This document shows positions 32,891-41,964 of a stretch of DNA of 54,618 nt, in pieces. How positions within the stretch are numbered: position 1 is the stretch's first letter; every line of letters starts with the position of its first letter. Below the pieces are notes generated by a model. The model was not told where the DNA came from. It did no database searches and was given only the letters and a program-made list of their open reading frames with translations. Source of the stretch: Acidimicrobiia bacterium (GTDB lineage: Bacteria; Actinomycetota; Acidimicrobiia; Spongiisociales; JAENVV01). The stretch spans positions 1 through 54,618 of the forward strand of contig JAGXFS010000068.1 of the NCBI GenBank assembly GCA_024637275.1, in the 5' to 3' direction. The position numbers and the translations under genes are program-made.

Positions 32891-33628
32891 GTGCCGATGC
32901 CCAATAATGCCGCCCCTCTGCCAGCCACGCATCTCGGGTTGTCTCGGCCATTCGGTTGGGTCCTCGTGGTGATCTCGCTTGTCGCCCTTGCCTGCCTGTA
33001 TGGATGGATTGTTCTAACGCATCCCGAGACTTTTGGACTCGATTCGCGGATCCACGATCTTGCGTCGCGCGGTGCCCTGCCTGGTCGCGGCCGTGCTCTG
33101 GCTGCCGTATCCGAGGGCACCAACACGGGTCCTCTCTCTGTGGCCTCGGTTGCCGTAGCTGCCGGGATTGGAGTTGCCTTCTCCATGCGGCGAGCGGCGG
33201 TGTTCGCCTCGATGGTCGGCTTGAGTGCCTTGACCGTCACCGTCCTCAAAGCAGTAGTCGCTCGCAGTCGACCTGATGCCGGAGCGGAAGTGCTTGCGTC
33301 GTTCGCCTGGCCCTCTGGACATTCTGCCGGTGCCCTCACATTCGCCCTAGCGGTGACCGTCACCCTGTATCGGATTGGTCCAAAACCCGGCCTTGTGGCG
33401 GCGATCGGCTTCATACCTGCCGCACTCCTGGTCGGTTACAGCCGCATCTTCCTGTCGGTGCACTGGTTCTCTGACGTCGTAGCCGGGTTTGCAGTCTCCG
33501 TTTTCGCGGTTGGCCTGGTTCTGGCCGTTCAAACCAAGCGAGTGTCAACTGATCGGCACCGACCAGTCATAGCGTACGGAGCCGTCCTGGTGGCCGTTAG
33601 TGTCATGGTGACCACGGGACTGCGTTAG
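32891..33628 (+). CDS. PAP2-superfamily membrane phosphatase
   Basis: A 245-residue polytopic membrane protein with the three phosphatase motifs: KAVVARSRP, PSGHSAG and SRIFLSVHWFSDV, in a core of about six helices. Relatives dephosphorylate undecaprenyl pyrophosphate, phosphatidate or phosphatidylglycerophosphate at the outer face of the membrane. Start GTG 32891 or ATG 32897. The following methyltransferase starts 8 bases after its stop, so they are probably co-transcribed with a lipid-related job. Confidence 0.92.
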   Translation: MPMPNNAAPLPATHLGLSRPFGWVLVVISLVALACLYGWIVLTHPETFGLDSRIHDLASRGALPGRGRALAAVSEGTNTGPLSVASVAVAAGIGVAFSMRRAAVFASMVGLSALTVTVLKAVVARSRPDAGAEVLASFAWPSGHSAGALTFALAVTVTLYRIGPKPGLVAAIGFIPAALLVGYSRIFLSVHWFSDVVAGFAVSVFAVGLVLAVQTKRVSTDRHRPVIAYGAVLVAVSVMVTTGLR

Positions 33629-33636
33629 GCGGCTTA

Positions 33637-34263
33637 ATGAAATCTCTATTTGGGAACCGGCGTCAATCGGGCACCAAGAACGGTGCGTTGTACGACTCAA
33701 AACGGTACGCGCTGCTGAATCGATGGGACCCGCGGCATATGGTGACGGTTGCCACTCATCTTGATCCACGCGCCGGTGACCGGATTCTCGAAGTCGGCTG
33801 CGGTCGCGGCCACTTGACCAAGCGGCTACGTGATCTTGGGGCCGATGCCGTTGGGATCGATGCCAACCCGCACGCCGCTGCTGAGGCCGTAACTGAGGGT
33901 GTATCTACCGGGAACGCCGAAGCTCTTGACTACCCGGATGACACCTTCGACAAGATTGTCTCGGTACACGCCATCGAACACATACCCAATATCGAGGCGG
34001 CCTTTTCGGAGATGGCCCGGGTCCTGAAGCCGGGCGGTAAGGCTCTGTTTATCTACCCGGCCGAACCGATCCAGGGTATCTGGGCGGTTCCGACCGCCAT
34101 CGTCCTTCATGGCAATCCGCTCAGGGCGCGTGACGTGCACTGCAACTGGCTGTGGCCATCGAAAGTGCAGGGCATTGCTGAACCGACCGGTCTGGTTCAC
34201 GACCATTCAAAGTTTATGCTCCTTTCCTCACCGCAGTTCGTTTCGTTGTTTTTGAAGGTTTGA
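33637..34263 (+). CDS. Class I SAM-dependent methyltransferase
   Basis: A 208-residue methyltransferase (Methyltransf_11 type): ILEVGCGRGHLTKRLRDLGA (motif I), VGIDANPHA, FDKIVSVHAIEHIPNIEAAF and ARVLKPGGKALFIYP. The C-terminal HCNWLWPSKVQGI and HDHSKFMLLSSPQF are not diagnostic. Lying between a PAP2 phosphatase and a PlsY-like protein, it may act on a lipid or quinone, but no substrate can be assigned. Confidence 0.85.
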   Translation: MKSLFGNRRQSGTKNGALYDSKRYALLNRWDPRHMVTVATHLDPRAGDRILEVGCGRGHLTKRLRDLGADAVGIDANPHAAAEAVTEGVSTGNAEALDYPDDTFDKIVSVHAIEHIPNIEAAFSEMARVLKPGGKALFIYPAEPIQGIWAVPTAIVLHGNPLRARDVHCNWLWPSKVQGIAEPTGLVHDHSKFMLLSSPQFVSLFLKV

Positions 34264-34296
34264 GCCAGTCGGATTAGTTGCGAGCTACGAACCCGG

Positions 34297-34331
34297 TTCT
34301 GGCCGGCCATCACTGGGACGATCGGCCGGAA
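34297..34331. repeat. Imperfect hairpin between the methyltransferase and plsY-like gene
   Basis: TTCTGGCCG and CGGCCGGAA can pair (9 bp, one U-G) around a 17-base loop in the 141-base gap. No T tract follows. It may be a weak terminator or attenuator; nothing else is seen in the gap besides the ribosome site for the next gene. Confidence 0.3.
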
Positions 34332-34404
34332 TCGGGGGCCCGAATCAGCTAACGTTCAGGTTGGACCGGCCACACTGGTGGATGGGCAATGCAGGGAGGG
34401 CGTC

Positions 34405-35052
34405 ATGGATGCAGCATTTGGCGGTATCTACGTCATCACTGCGTACTTCCTGGGGGCTATTCCCGTTGCCTATCTCTACGGCAAAGCCCGCGCTGTCGAC
34501 CTTTCTTCCTCTGGCTCGGGAAACCTCGGGGCTGGCAACACCACCCGCCTGCTCGGGGCGAAGGCCGGCGCTCTTGTTGCACTCCTGGACGGAATGAAAG
34601 GACTGCTCACAGTCTTTGCCGGTCGGTGGTTGGGTTTCGGGACCAGCGTGATCGCGGCTGGTGCCCTGGCATCGGTTGCTGGGTCAGATTGGTCCGTCTT
34701 TCTTGGGCGTCGATCGGGCCGCGGGCTAGCAACGTCGTCGCTGGCCATGCTGGCTTTCGATCCGATTGCCGTCCTGTGGCCCGGTGTTTGGTCGGCGATC
34801 GGATGGAAGATCGGCGGAGGGATCTCCGGATTCTTCGGCTGGACTTTTATCTGGTTGGCCGCCTACGGGTTGGGTCGCCCAACGGAAACTGTATTGCTCG
34901 GCGCCGGCATGGGCCTCCTCATGATCATTCGCAGAGCCCAGGGGAACTTGAACGATCCGGATCAAGACAATCCCCTCACCCGTATTCTCTACGACACGGA
35001 CCGTCGGCAGCCGTCACGAGAACTGGCTACGGGTGACGGCTCGTTGGCCTAG
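34405..35052 (+). CDS. plsY: Glycerol-3-phosphate acyltransferase PlsY-like
   Basis: A 215-residue membrane protein with PlsY features: YFLGAIPVAYLYGKARAVDL, SSSGSGNLGAGNTTRLLGAK, LDGMKGLLTVFAGRWLG, and SGRGLATSSLAMLAFDPIAV in place of the usual GGKGVAT. PlsY transfers an acyl group from acyl phosphate to glycerol-3-phosphate, the first step of phospholipid synthesis. Changes (VDLSSSGSGN for VDIRxxGSGN, GRGLAT for GGKGVAT) indicate a divergent paralogue. ATG 34405 is preceded by GGAGG. Confidence 0.75.
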   Translation: MDAAFGGIYVITAYFLGAIPVAYLYGKARAVDLSSSGSGNLGAGNTTRLLGAKAGALVALLDGMKGLLTVFAGRWLGFGTSVIAAGALASVAGSDWSVFLGRRSGRGLATSSLAMLAFDPIAVLWPGVWSAIGWKIGGGISGFFGWTFIWLAAYGLGRPTETVLLGAGMGLLMIIRRAQGNLNDPDQDNPLTRILYDTDRRQPSRELATGDGSLA

Positions 35053-35104
35053 CGGGCGACTCGTCGCGCCTCTCCGAATCGACCGACCAGCGATTTGTCC
35101 ATTG

Positions 35105-35116
35105 TTGTATAAACAA
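35105..35116. promoter_or_regulatory. Likely HutC operator upstream of the hut operon
   Basis: TTGTATAAACAA differs in one position from the palindrome TTGTATATACAA known for HutC regulators. It overlaps a -10-like TATAAA (35108-35113) 44 bases before the hisD start, and hutC is the second gene of the operon. The natural reading is that HutC represses the whole operon until histidine or urocanate is present. Confidence 0.65.
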
Positions 35117-35159
35117 ATTCAGCGTCCTAGGGTAGAGCTCATCCCAAAGCGGCCGGCCC

Positions 35160-36461
35160 ATGTCAATTGAGATTCAGACAACTCGACTTGCGGAGCTCAG
35201 CCCCGAGCAAGCCCGCCAACTCGTTCGCCGGTCGGCCGTAGCTAGTCCGGAAGTGCACCGGGCCGCGCAAGAAATCTGTGAAGCAGTCCGAACCGGGGGC
35301 GATGAAGCTCTGGCGTCCGCCGGACTTACCTTTGGCGGGGGTCGAACCCATCCGACTGTCACGCATGACGAGATGGAACAGGCATGGAGCGCTGCCAGCC
35401 AAGAGATACGAACCGCCATCGAACACTCGATGCGCAATGTTGAGTTCTTTCATTCCCGGCAGCGCCCCACGGACCTTACGGTTGAACCGGTTGCAGGGGT
35501 TCGAATTGATCGGAAGTGGTCTCCGCTGCGATCGGTTGGGGCGTACGTACCTGGCGGGAAGGCCGCCTATCCGTCTTCGCTAATAATGACGGTTGTGCCG
35601 GCGATGGCGGCTGGCGTCGGCAGGATTGTTGTCGCCTCCCCGGCCATGGCTGACGGTCGAATCGATTCCACCTTGCTGGCGGCGGCGTTTCGTCTCGGGG
35701 TTTCGGAAATGTATGCCATGGGTGGCGCCCAGGCCGTAGCTGCGCTGGCCTACGGTACGGAATCGATCGACCCGGTAGACAAGATCGTCGGCCCCGGCAA
35801 CGCCTACGTAACGGCTGCCAAGCTCATAGTGCTTGGAGTTTGTGCGATCGACATGCCGGCCGGGCCTAGCGAGGTATTGGTTATCGCTGACGGCTCGGCT
35901 GATCCTGAAGTGGTCGCGGTAGATCTACTGTGCCAGGCCGAGCACGGCCCCGACTCGCCCGCCCTCCTCGTAACCGATGACGAATCTCTGGCGCACAAGG
36001 TCGTCGAGCACATCAACCGGATGCTGCCAGAGCTCGATCGTCGAGACATCCTCGCTCAGGCGCTGACGCGCCATGGTCTGATCGCTCTCGTGGAGACAAT
36101 CAGCGACGCTCTGTCATTCGCCAACGACTTCGCAGCCGAACATGTCACGGTTCTCACCGAGTGTGCCGCCGACGACGCCGCATTGATTACCTCAGCCGGA
36201 TCCATCTATGTCGGGCACTGGTCCCCGGAGGCGGCCGGCGACTATGCCACCGGGGCTAACCACGTACTGCCAACCGGTGGGCTTGCCCGATCCATGAATC
36301 CACTTGGTATCGAGGATTTTGGCACCTGGCGCCAGGTACAAACGCTGACCGAGCCCGGGCTGCGGTCGATCGCGCCGACTATCGCAACGCTAGCCACGGC
36401 CGAAGGTCTCACCGCCCATCGGCTGTCGGTTGAACTGCGATTACGGCCATCAGGGAGCTGA
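35160..36461 (+). CDS. hisD: Histidinol dehydrogenase family protein leading the hut operon
   Basis: A 433-residue HisD. Conserved segments: SVGAYVPGGKAAYPSSLIMT, YAMGGAQAVAALAYGTESID, GPGNAYVTAAKLIV, AGPSEVLVIADGSADPE, LLCQAEHGPDSPALLVT (Zn ligands Gln, His), AAEHVTVLT (active-site Glu-His) and DYATGANHVLPTGGLAR. The enzyme oxidises L-histidinol to L-histidine with two NAD+. It lies 3 bases upstream of hutC in a catabolic operon and has no biosynthetic his genes beside it, so it probably feeds histidinol (or a related amino alcohol) into histidine breakdown rather than serving biosynthesis. Confidence 0.9.
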   Translation: MSIEIQTTRLAELSPEQARQLVRRSAVASPEVHRAAQEICEAVRTGGDEALASAGLTFGGGRTHPTVTHDEMEQAWSAASQEIRTAIEHSMRNVEFFHSRQRPTDLTVEPVAGVRIDRKWSPLRSVGAYVPGGKAAYPSSLIMTVVPAMAAGVGRIVVASPAMADGRIDSTLLAAAFRLGVSEMYAMGGAQAVAALAYGTESIDPVDKIVGPGNAYVTAAKLIVLGVCAIDMPAGPSEVLVIADGSADPEVVAVDLLCQAEHGPDSPALLVTDDESLAHKVVEHINRMLPELDRRDILAQALTRHGLIALVETISDALSFANDFAAEHVTVLTECAADDAALITSAGSIYVGHWSPEAAGDYATGANHVLPTGGLARSMNPLGIEDFGTWRQVQTLTEPGLRSIAPTIATLATAEGLTAHRLSVELRLRPSGS

Positions 36462-36464
36462 GCG

Positions 36465-37178
36465 ATGCCGACGCCGAAGTACCAGATCATTGCAGACCGG
36501 ATCCGCTCTGAGATCCTCAATGGGACCCTCTCGCCGTTGGATCAACTCCCTACCGAACACGAGATGAGCGACGCGTACGGCGTCAGCCGGGGAACGATCC
36601 GCACAGCGCTCGGAGAACTGAGTGCCGAAGGGCTTGTTCGGAGCGCCCAGGGCAGCGGCAGCTATGTGTCAGCCGCCTCGCCGATGACCCGGTACTTCTC
36701 GTTGAGTTCGTTTGATGACGACATGCGTGCGGCCGGACGGACCCCGAGTACGGAGGTGCTCGCTGCTGAACCATTGCCGGCCGACGAGGGAAATCCTCTC
36801 AAGGTGAAGGCGGGAACTCCCCTCATCCGACTGCGCCGGCTTCGCCTCGCCGATGGTCGCCCGATGGCGGTTGAGGAACGCCGGATCGTCGAAAGTCTTT
36901 GCCCGGGCCTCTTAGATGAGGACCTGGCGCATCAGTCCGTTCACTGGTTGCTTACCGTCAAGTACGCCATACAGCTGGTCCGCATCGAGCACGCTGTGGA
37001 AAGGGGAAAGGCGTTGCCAGATGATGCCAGGACTCTCAAGATCAATCCCGGAGCACCCGTGCTGACGATTGAGCGACTGACGTACACTCAGGATGGAGAG
37101 GAGTCGCTCCTCCCGGCTGTCTGGTTCCGTTCGGTTCACCGCGACCACCAACCGAATTTGGAAAGGACTTCCCTATGA
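36465..37178 (+). CDS. hutC: GntR-family histidine utilisation repressor
   Basis: A 237-residue GntR/HutC-subfamily regulator: winged helix [40 protein letters not shown] and [12 protein letters not shown], followed by a UTRA ligand domain ([49 protein letters not shown]). In characterised systems HutC binds urocanate and releases its operator. It overlaps hutU by 4 bases. Its likely site is at 35105-35116. Confidence 0.88.
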   Translation: MPTPKYQIIADRIRSEILNGTLSPLDQLPTEHEMSDAYGVSRGTIRTALGELSAEGLVRSAQGSGSYVSAASPMTRYFSLSSFDDDMRAAGRTPSTEVLAAEPLPADEGNPLKVKAGTPLIRLRRLRLADGRPMAVEERRIVESLCPGLLDEDLAHQSVHWLLTVKYAIQLVRIEHAVERGKALPDDARTLKINPGAPVLTIERLTYTQDGEESLLPAVWFRSVHRDHQPNLERTSL

Positions 37179-38836
37179 GTGGCCCCCGACCCGTCCGAGC
37201 CCCGCGAGGGTCTGAACTGTCCTGCAAAGGTTGGGGGCAGGAAGCTGCCCTGCGAATGCTCATGAACAACCTTGATCCTGAGGTAGCCGAACGCCCGGAT
37301 GACCTCGTTGTTTACGGGGGAACCGGAAAAGCTGCCCGGTCCTGGGAGGCATTTGATGCCATCGTTGCGACATTGCGCCGGCTCGAGGACGATGAGACCC
37401 TCCTTATCCAGTCTGGCAAGCCAGTAGGGGTCTTTCGGACCCACGAATGGGCGCCACGGGTCCTGCTCGCCAACTCGCTGCTGGTGCCGGAGTGGGCGAC
37501 CTGGGACGAGTTTCGCAAGTTGGAAGACGCCGGCTTGACGATGTACGGCCAGATGACCGCCGGTTCCTGGATCTACATCGGGACGCAAGGTATCCTCCAG
37601 GGCACCTACGAAACGTTTGGCGCCATCGCCGACAAACGGTTCGAGGGCTCGCTGGCCGGCACCATTACGCTCACCGCGGGCCTGGGAGGGATGGGTGGAG
37701 CCCAGCCGCTCGCAGTGACCATGAATGAAGGGGTGGCGCTCTGCATCGAAGTAGATGCCCACCGCGCCAACCGTCGTCTCGAAACTCGGTATCTCGATGT
37801 GATCGCCGACAACCTCGACGAAGCGATCGCTCAGTGTCTGACGGCTCGGGACGAGCGTCGGCCACTGTCTGTGGGGGTGGTTGGGAACGCCGCCGACGTT
37901 TTGCCCCGGCTGCTCGAGCTTGACTTCCCGGCCGATATCGTGACCGACCAGACGTCCGCACACGATCCGATGAGCTACGTGCCGAATGATCTAACCGTTG
38001 AGGCCGCCGCCCAGATGGCCGACGAGGCCCCACAAGAACTGATCAGGCGCGCCCGGCTGGCCATGGCTCGTCATTGTGCTGCGATGGTTGGTTACCTCGA
38101 CCGCGGAGCAGAAGTCTTCGACTACGGGAACAGTCTTCGCACCGAAGCCAAACTCGGAGGCTTCGATCGAGCATTCGACTATCCGGGATTCACACCCGCC
38201 TACATCCGTCCGCTCTTCTGCGAAGGCAAGGGGCCGTTCCGGTGGGTCGCACTTTCCGGTGACCCCGCCGACATCGCCGCCACCGACCGGGCAGTTCTAG
38301 AGGAGTTCCCTGACGATGCTGGCCTCGCTCGGTGGATCACCATGGCGTCGGAACGGGTGGCGTTTCAAGGATTGCCGAGCAGAATCTGCTGGCTGGGATA
38401 TGGCGAACGGCGTCGTCTCGGTCTCCGCTTCAACGAAATGGTGCGCTCTGGTGAACTATCGGCGCCAATCGTCATCGGACGCGACCACCTCGACTCGGGA
38501 TCGGTTGCGTCTCCCTACCGCGAAACCGAAGCCATGCTTGACGGATCCGACGCCATCGCCGACTGGCCAATTCTCAATGCGTTAGTCAACACGTCTAGCG
38601 GCGCATCTTGGGTCAGCGTTCACCACGGTGGCGGCGTCGGCATTGGACGCTCGATTCACGCAGGGATGGTCGTTGTGGCCGATGGAACCGACCTGGCGGC
38701 GCAGCGACTCGACCGTGTGCTGACTTCCGATCCCGGAACCGGAGTCATGCGTCACGCCGATGCCGGATATCCGATCGCCAGGGACGTAGCCGAAAGTCGC
38801 GGTATCGACCTTCCCATGATCACTGGAACCCCGTGA
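37175..38836 (+). CDS. hutU: Urocanate hydratase
   Basis: A 553-residue HutU at normal family length: [80 protein letters not shown] (NAD+ site) and [20 protein letters not shown]. It converts urocanate to imidazolonepropionate using tightly bound NAD+. The final TGA overlaps the GTG of hutF. Confidence 0.96.
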   Translation: MSGPRPVRAPRGSELSCKGWGQEAALRMLMNNLDPEVAERPDDLVVYGGTGKAARSWEAFDAIVATLRRLEDDETLLIQSGKPVGVFRTHEWAPRVLLANSLLVPEWATWDEFRKLEDAGLTMYGQMTAGSWIYIGTQGILQGTYETFGAIADKRFEGSLAGTITLTAGLGGMGGAQPLAVTMNEGVALCIEVDAHRANRRLETRYLDVIADNLDEAIAQCLTARDERRPLSVGVVGNAADVLPRLLELDFPADIVTDQTSAHDPMSYVPNDLTVEAAAQMADEAPQELIRRARLAMARHCAAMVGYLDRGAEVFDYGNSLRTEAKLGGFDRAFDYPGFTPAYIRPLFCEGKGPFRWVALSGDPADIAATDRAVLEEFPDDAGLARWITMASERVAFQGLPSRICWLGYGERRRLGLRFNEMVRSGELSAPIVIGRDHLDSGSVASPYRETEAMLDGSDAIADWPILNALVNTSSGASWVSVHHGGGVGIGRSIHAGMVVVADGTDLAAQRLDRVLTSDPGTGVMRHADAGYPIARDVAESRGIDLPMITGTP

Positions 38837-40167
38837 CGGAGTGGTTCGCCCCCTACGCCTGGTTGGGAGGCCCAGACTTCGCCAGTGACGTGTCGGTCGC
38901 AGTAGCCAACGGTGTCGTAGCTTCCGTTGACATCGGCGCGAGACCCGGTCCCGAATCGGTCAGGTTGGATGGGATCATCCTTCCCGGTCTAGCCAACGTC
39001 CACTCGCATGCATTTCACCGGGTAATCAGAGGTCAAACACACGAATCCGGAGGAGATTTCTGGCAGTGGAGGACGGCCATGTACGCCGTTTCCCAACTTC
39101 TCGAACCGGACTCCTATCGAGCTCTGGCCGGGGAGGTGTTTGGCGAAATGCTTCGATCCGGCATTACCGCAGTTGGAGAGTTCCATTATGTTCACCATCA
39201 GCCCGATGGGCGACCTTATGGCGAGGCCCATGCGATGGAGCGAGCTCTGATCGACGCAGCTACTGATGCCGGGATCAGGATGACCCTTCTCGACACGTGC
39301 TACTTGGCCTCCGACGTTCGCGGGGCGCCGCCACTGCCTGAACAATCGCGCTTCGCCGATGCATCTGCCGACGATTGGTCCTTGCGAGTTCTTGAGTTGG
39401 AGAGCCTGATCACGTCTCCGACGATCAAGCTGGGAGTGGCCGCCCATAGCGTGAGAGCGACCCCCCGTCCCGCTCTGGAGGTGGTGGCGGACACGGCAGC
39501 AACCTTGGATTGTCCGGTTCACGTTCACGTCTCTGAGCAGCGGGCGGAGAACGACGCTTGCCTGGCTGAACACGGAATGTCCCCCACCCAGCTCATCAGC
39601 GCCTGCGGGTTATTGAACGATGCCTCGACTGCCATCCACGGCACCCACCTCACGGGCGATGACATGAAGCTTCTGGCGGATTCAGGTGCTGGAGTCTGTT
39701 TCTGTCCAACCACCGAACGTGAGCTCGGCGATGGAATCGGCCCGGCCCGCGAGCTACGCGATCTTGGAGTTCCTCTGTCACTCGGAACGGACAGCAACGC
39801 GGTGGTTGATCTTTTTGAGGAAGCTCGCTCGCTCGAACTCAACGATCGCTTGCGCCTGGAGCGTCGTGGGATCCACTCCCCCGTCGATCTTCTTCACAGC
39901 GCAACGACCGCCGGGTTGGAGGCGTTGGGGTGGGGAACCCATGCACCGCTGGGGGTTGGGTCACCCGCAGATTTCCTATCGGTCGCCACCGGAACCGACC
40001 AGGGCACCTTCGAACCTTCCGACGGCGTTGGTGCCTTGCTGTTTGCAGGACCGTTGCCGGTAACCGACGTCGTCGTAGGAGGTCGCCACGTGGTCAAGGA
40101 GGGCCTCAATCGCAATGGGCAGTCGAGATCGGGACTTGCCAGCGCGATCCGGGGGTTCCTGCGATGA
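38833..40167 (+). CDS. hutF: Formimidoylglutamate deiminase
   Basis: A 444-residue amidohydrolase starting at GTG 38833 (overlap GTGA with hutU). Metal motif [18 protein letters not shown], then [66 protein letters not shown] and [20 protein letters not shown] match HutF. It converts N-formimidoyl-L-glutamate to N-formyl-L-glutamate plus ammonia, defining the two-step route that needs a deformylase next. The overlap with hutI is ATGA. Confidence 0.94.
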   Translation: MTEWFAPYAWLGGPDFASDVSVAVANGVVASVDIGARPGPESVRLDGIILPGLANVHSHAFHRVIRGQTHESGGDFWQWRTAMYAVSQLLEPDSYRALAGEVFGEMLRSGITAVGEFHYVHHQPDGRPYGEAHAMERALIDAATDAGIRMTLLDTCYLASDVRGAPPLPEQSRFADASADDWSLRVLELESLITSPTIKLGVAAHSVRATPRPALEVVADTAATLDCPVHVHVSEQRAENDACLAEHGMSPTQLISACGLLNDASTAIHGTHLTGDDMKLLADSGAGVCFCPTTERELGDGIGPARELRDLGVPLSLGTDSNAVVDLFEEARSLELNDRLRLERRGIHSPVDLLHSATTAGLEALGWGTHAPLGVGSPADFLSVATGTDQGTFEPSDGVGALLFAGPLPVTDVVVGGRHVVKEGLNRNGQSRSGLASAIRGFLR

Positions 40168-41387
40168 CCTATGACCTCCTGATTACACAAGCCACGGTGG
40201 CAACTATGCAGCCTGATGGACTCCCTTACGGGCTGATCCGGGATGCCTCGATTGGGATCACCGACGGACTGATTTCGTACGTTGGTCCGAACGACCCCGC
40301 ATTGTCCGCCGCAATCGAGCGAGACGTCGGTGGCAGGCTCGTTACTCCGGCCCTCATCGACTGCCACACGCATATTGTTTTTGGAGGAACACGCATAGGC
40401 GAATTCGAAGACCGGCTGGCTGGCAAATCGTATGCCGATTTGGCCGCTGAGGGTGGCGGAATCGTGTCTACTGTCGGGGCAACAAGGGCCGCGACCGACA
40501 TTGCCCTTTTCGATGGTGCCGCTGAACGTATGGGCTGGATGTTGCGTAGCGGTGTTGGGACTATCGAGATCAAATCGGGGTACGGGTTGAACCATCGCGA
40601 CGAGCTCCGCATACTTCGTACGGCACGACAACTCGGACATGTGGGACCCCAAAGGGTTGTTACGTCTTTGCTCGCCGCCCATGCCGTGCCGCCTGAGCAC
40701 CGTGACGACCCGGATCATTACGTCGCGGAGATATGCCAGGAACTGATTCCTCAAGTCGTCGAGGAAGGACTGGCAGACTCCGTCGACGCGTTTTGTGAGG
40801 GGATTGCCTTCTCAAACGCCCAGGTCCGCGAAGTGTTCACCGCCGCTCAAGAAGCCGGACTCCCTGTCCGCCTCCATGCCGACCAACTCACCGACGGTCA
40901 GGGAGCCGCTCTCGCAGCTGAATTCGGCGCCCTGTCCGCCGACCATCTGGAACATGCCAACGAGGAGGGGTTGCGGGCCATGGGTAGGGCTGGAACCATC
41001 GCGGTTCTCATCCCTGGCGCGTCCGTGTTCCTCGACGAAGCCAACCTTCCAAACATCCAAGCAATGCGGCGGTTTGGCGTACCCATGGCTGTGTCAACCG
41101 ACCTGAACCCGGGAACCTCTCCGTTGGCCTCGCTCCAAGCCGCCATGTGGCTGGCGACTGCGCGATTTCGGCTTACGCCCGAGGAATCCCTCGCCGGTAC
41201 CACCAGAAACGCCGCCGCGGCGCTCGGACTGGCGGACACCGGCACCATCCAGCCGGGTCTACGGGCAGACCTGGCGCTGTGGGCTACCACCGACCCGGCC
41301 GCTCTCGCGTACTGGCTAGGGGCGCCGCTCTGCGAAGCGGTCTGGATTGCAGGAGTGTCGGCATACGAGGCTGGTAACGATGATTAG
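40164..41387 (+). CDS. hutI: Imidazolonepropionase
   Basis: A 407-residue amidohydrolase: TPALIDCHTHIVFGGTRIGE, YADLAAEGGGIVSTVGATRA, TIEIKSGYGLNHRDELRILR, LHADQLTDGQGAALAAEFGA, SADHLEHANEEGLRAMG and VSTDLNPGTSPLASLQAAMW are HutI signatures. It hydrolyses 4-imidazolone-5-propionate to N-formimidoyl-L-glutamate. ATG 40164 overlaps the hutF stop; its own TAG overlaps the next start by 8 bases. Confidence 0.95.
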   Translation: MTYDLLITQATVATMQPDGLPYGLIRDASIGITDGLISYVGPNDPALSAAIERDVGGRLVTPALIDCHTHIVFGGTRIGEFEDRLAGKSYADLAAEGGGIVSTVGATRAATDIALFDGAAERMGWMLRSGVGTIEIKSGYGLNHRDELRILRTARQLGHVGPQRVVTSLLAAHAVPPEHRDDPDHYVAEICQELIPQVVEEGLADSVDAFCEGIAFSNAQVREVFTAAQEAGLPVRLHADQLTDGQGAALAAEFGALSADHLEHANEEGLRAMGRAGTIAVLIPGASVFLDEANLPNIQAMRRFGVPMAVSTDLNPGTSPLASLQAAMWLATARFRLTPEESLAGTTRNAAAALGLADTGTIQPGLRADLALWATTDPAALAYWLGAPLCEAVWIAGVSAYEAGNDD

Positions 41388-41964
41388 AACAATCCCGCAA
41401 ATCGGCGATCCGGTTCTCCGGGCCGCCAACCTGGAAGTTTCGGTAGAGGCGGTCAACAGCGCCGAGATTCAAACGCTGATCGATGACATGATCGAAACCA
41501 TGCGTCACGCCAACGGAGCAGGAATTGCCGCTAATCAGGTTGGCGTCAATTTGAGGGTTTGCATCATTGGCGTAGAAGCCAATGAGCGATACCCGTACAA
41601 ACCGGCGCTACCGCTCACCGTCCTCGTCAATCCGGTCGTTCATCAGATCGGCACCGAGACGTACTTGAACAACGAGGGCTGTTTGAGTGTCCCGATTCGT
41701 GGCGACCTGCTCCGCATGATGTCCATCAAGGTCCGCTCATGGGATCGCACCGGCCGACCATTCGAACAGATTTACCGGGGATTGAGCGCCGGTACCGTCC
41801 AGCACGAGGTCGATCACCTGGATGGCAAGCTCATTCTCGACAGGGTCACCGACCCGACCTCCTTTTCTACCTGGGAAAACTTCAGGGCACATGAATATGA
41901 CCGGTTCGTCGATCGAATTCAGCCGGTGATCGCTGCCACCGAGCCAAGAACGGAGCCAGCATGA
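41380..41964 (+). CDS. def: Peptide deformylase family protein within the hut operon
   Basis: A 194-residue deformylase with all three metal/catalytic motifs intact: GAGIAANQVG (motif 1), NEGCLSVP with the Cys ligand (motif 2), and QHEVDHLDG (motif 3, HExxH). Family members bind Fe2+ or Ni2+ and remove formyl groups from N-formyl-Met peptides. It overlaps hutI by 8 bases and hutH by 4 bases, so it is made with the hut enzymes. No hutG (N-formylglutamate amidohydrolase) is present in the operon, making N-formylglutamate a plausible substrate. The alternative is a housekeeping def placed here by chance. Confidence 0.93.
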   Translation: MIRTIPQIGDPVLRAANLEVSVEAVNSAEIQTLIDDMIETMRHANGAGIAANQVGVNLRVCIIGVEANERYPYKPALPLTVLVNPVVHQIGTETYLNNEGCLSVPIRGDLLRMMSIKVRSWDRTGRPFEQIYRGLSAGTVQHEVDHLDGKLILDRVTDPTSFSTWENFRAHEYDRFVDRIQPVIAATEPRTEPA

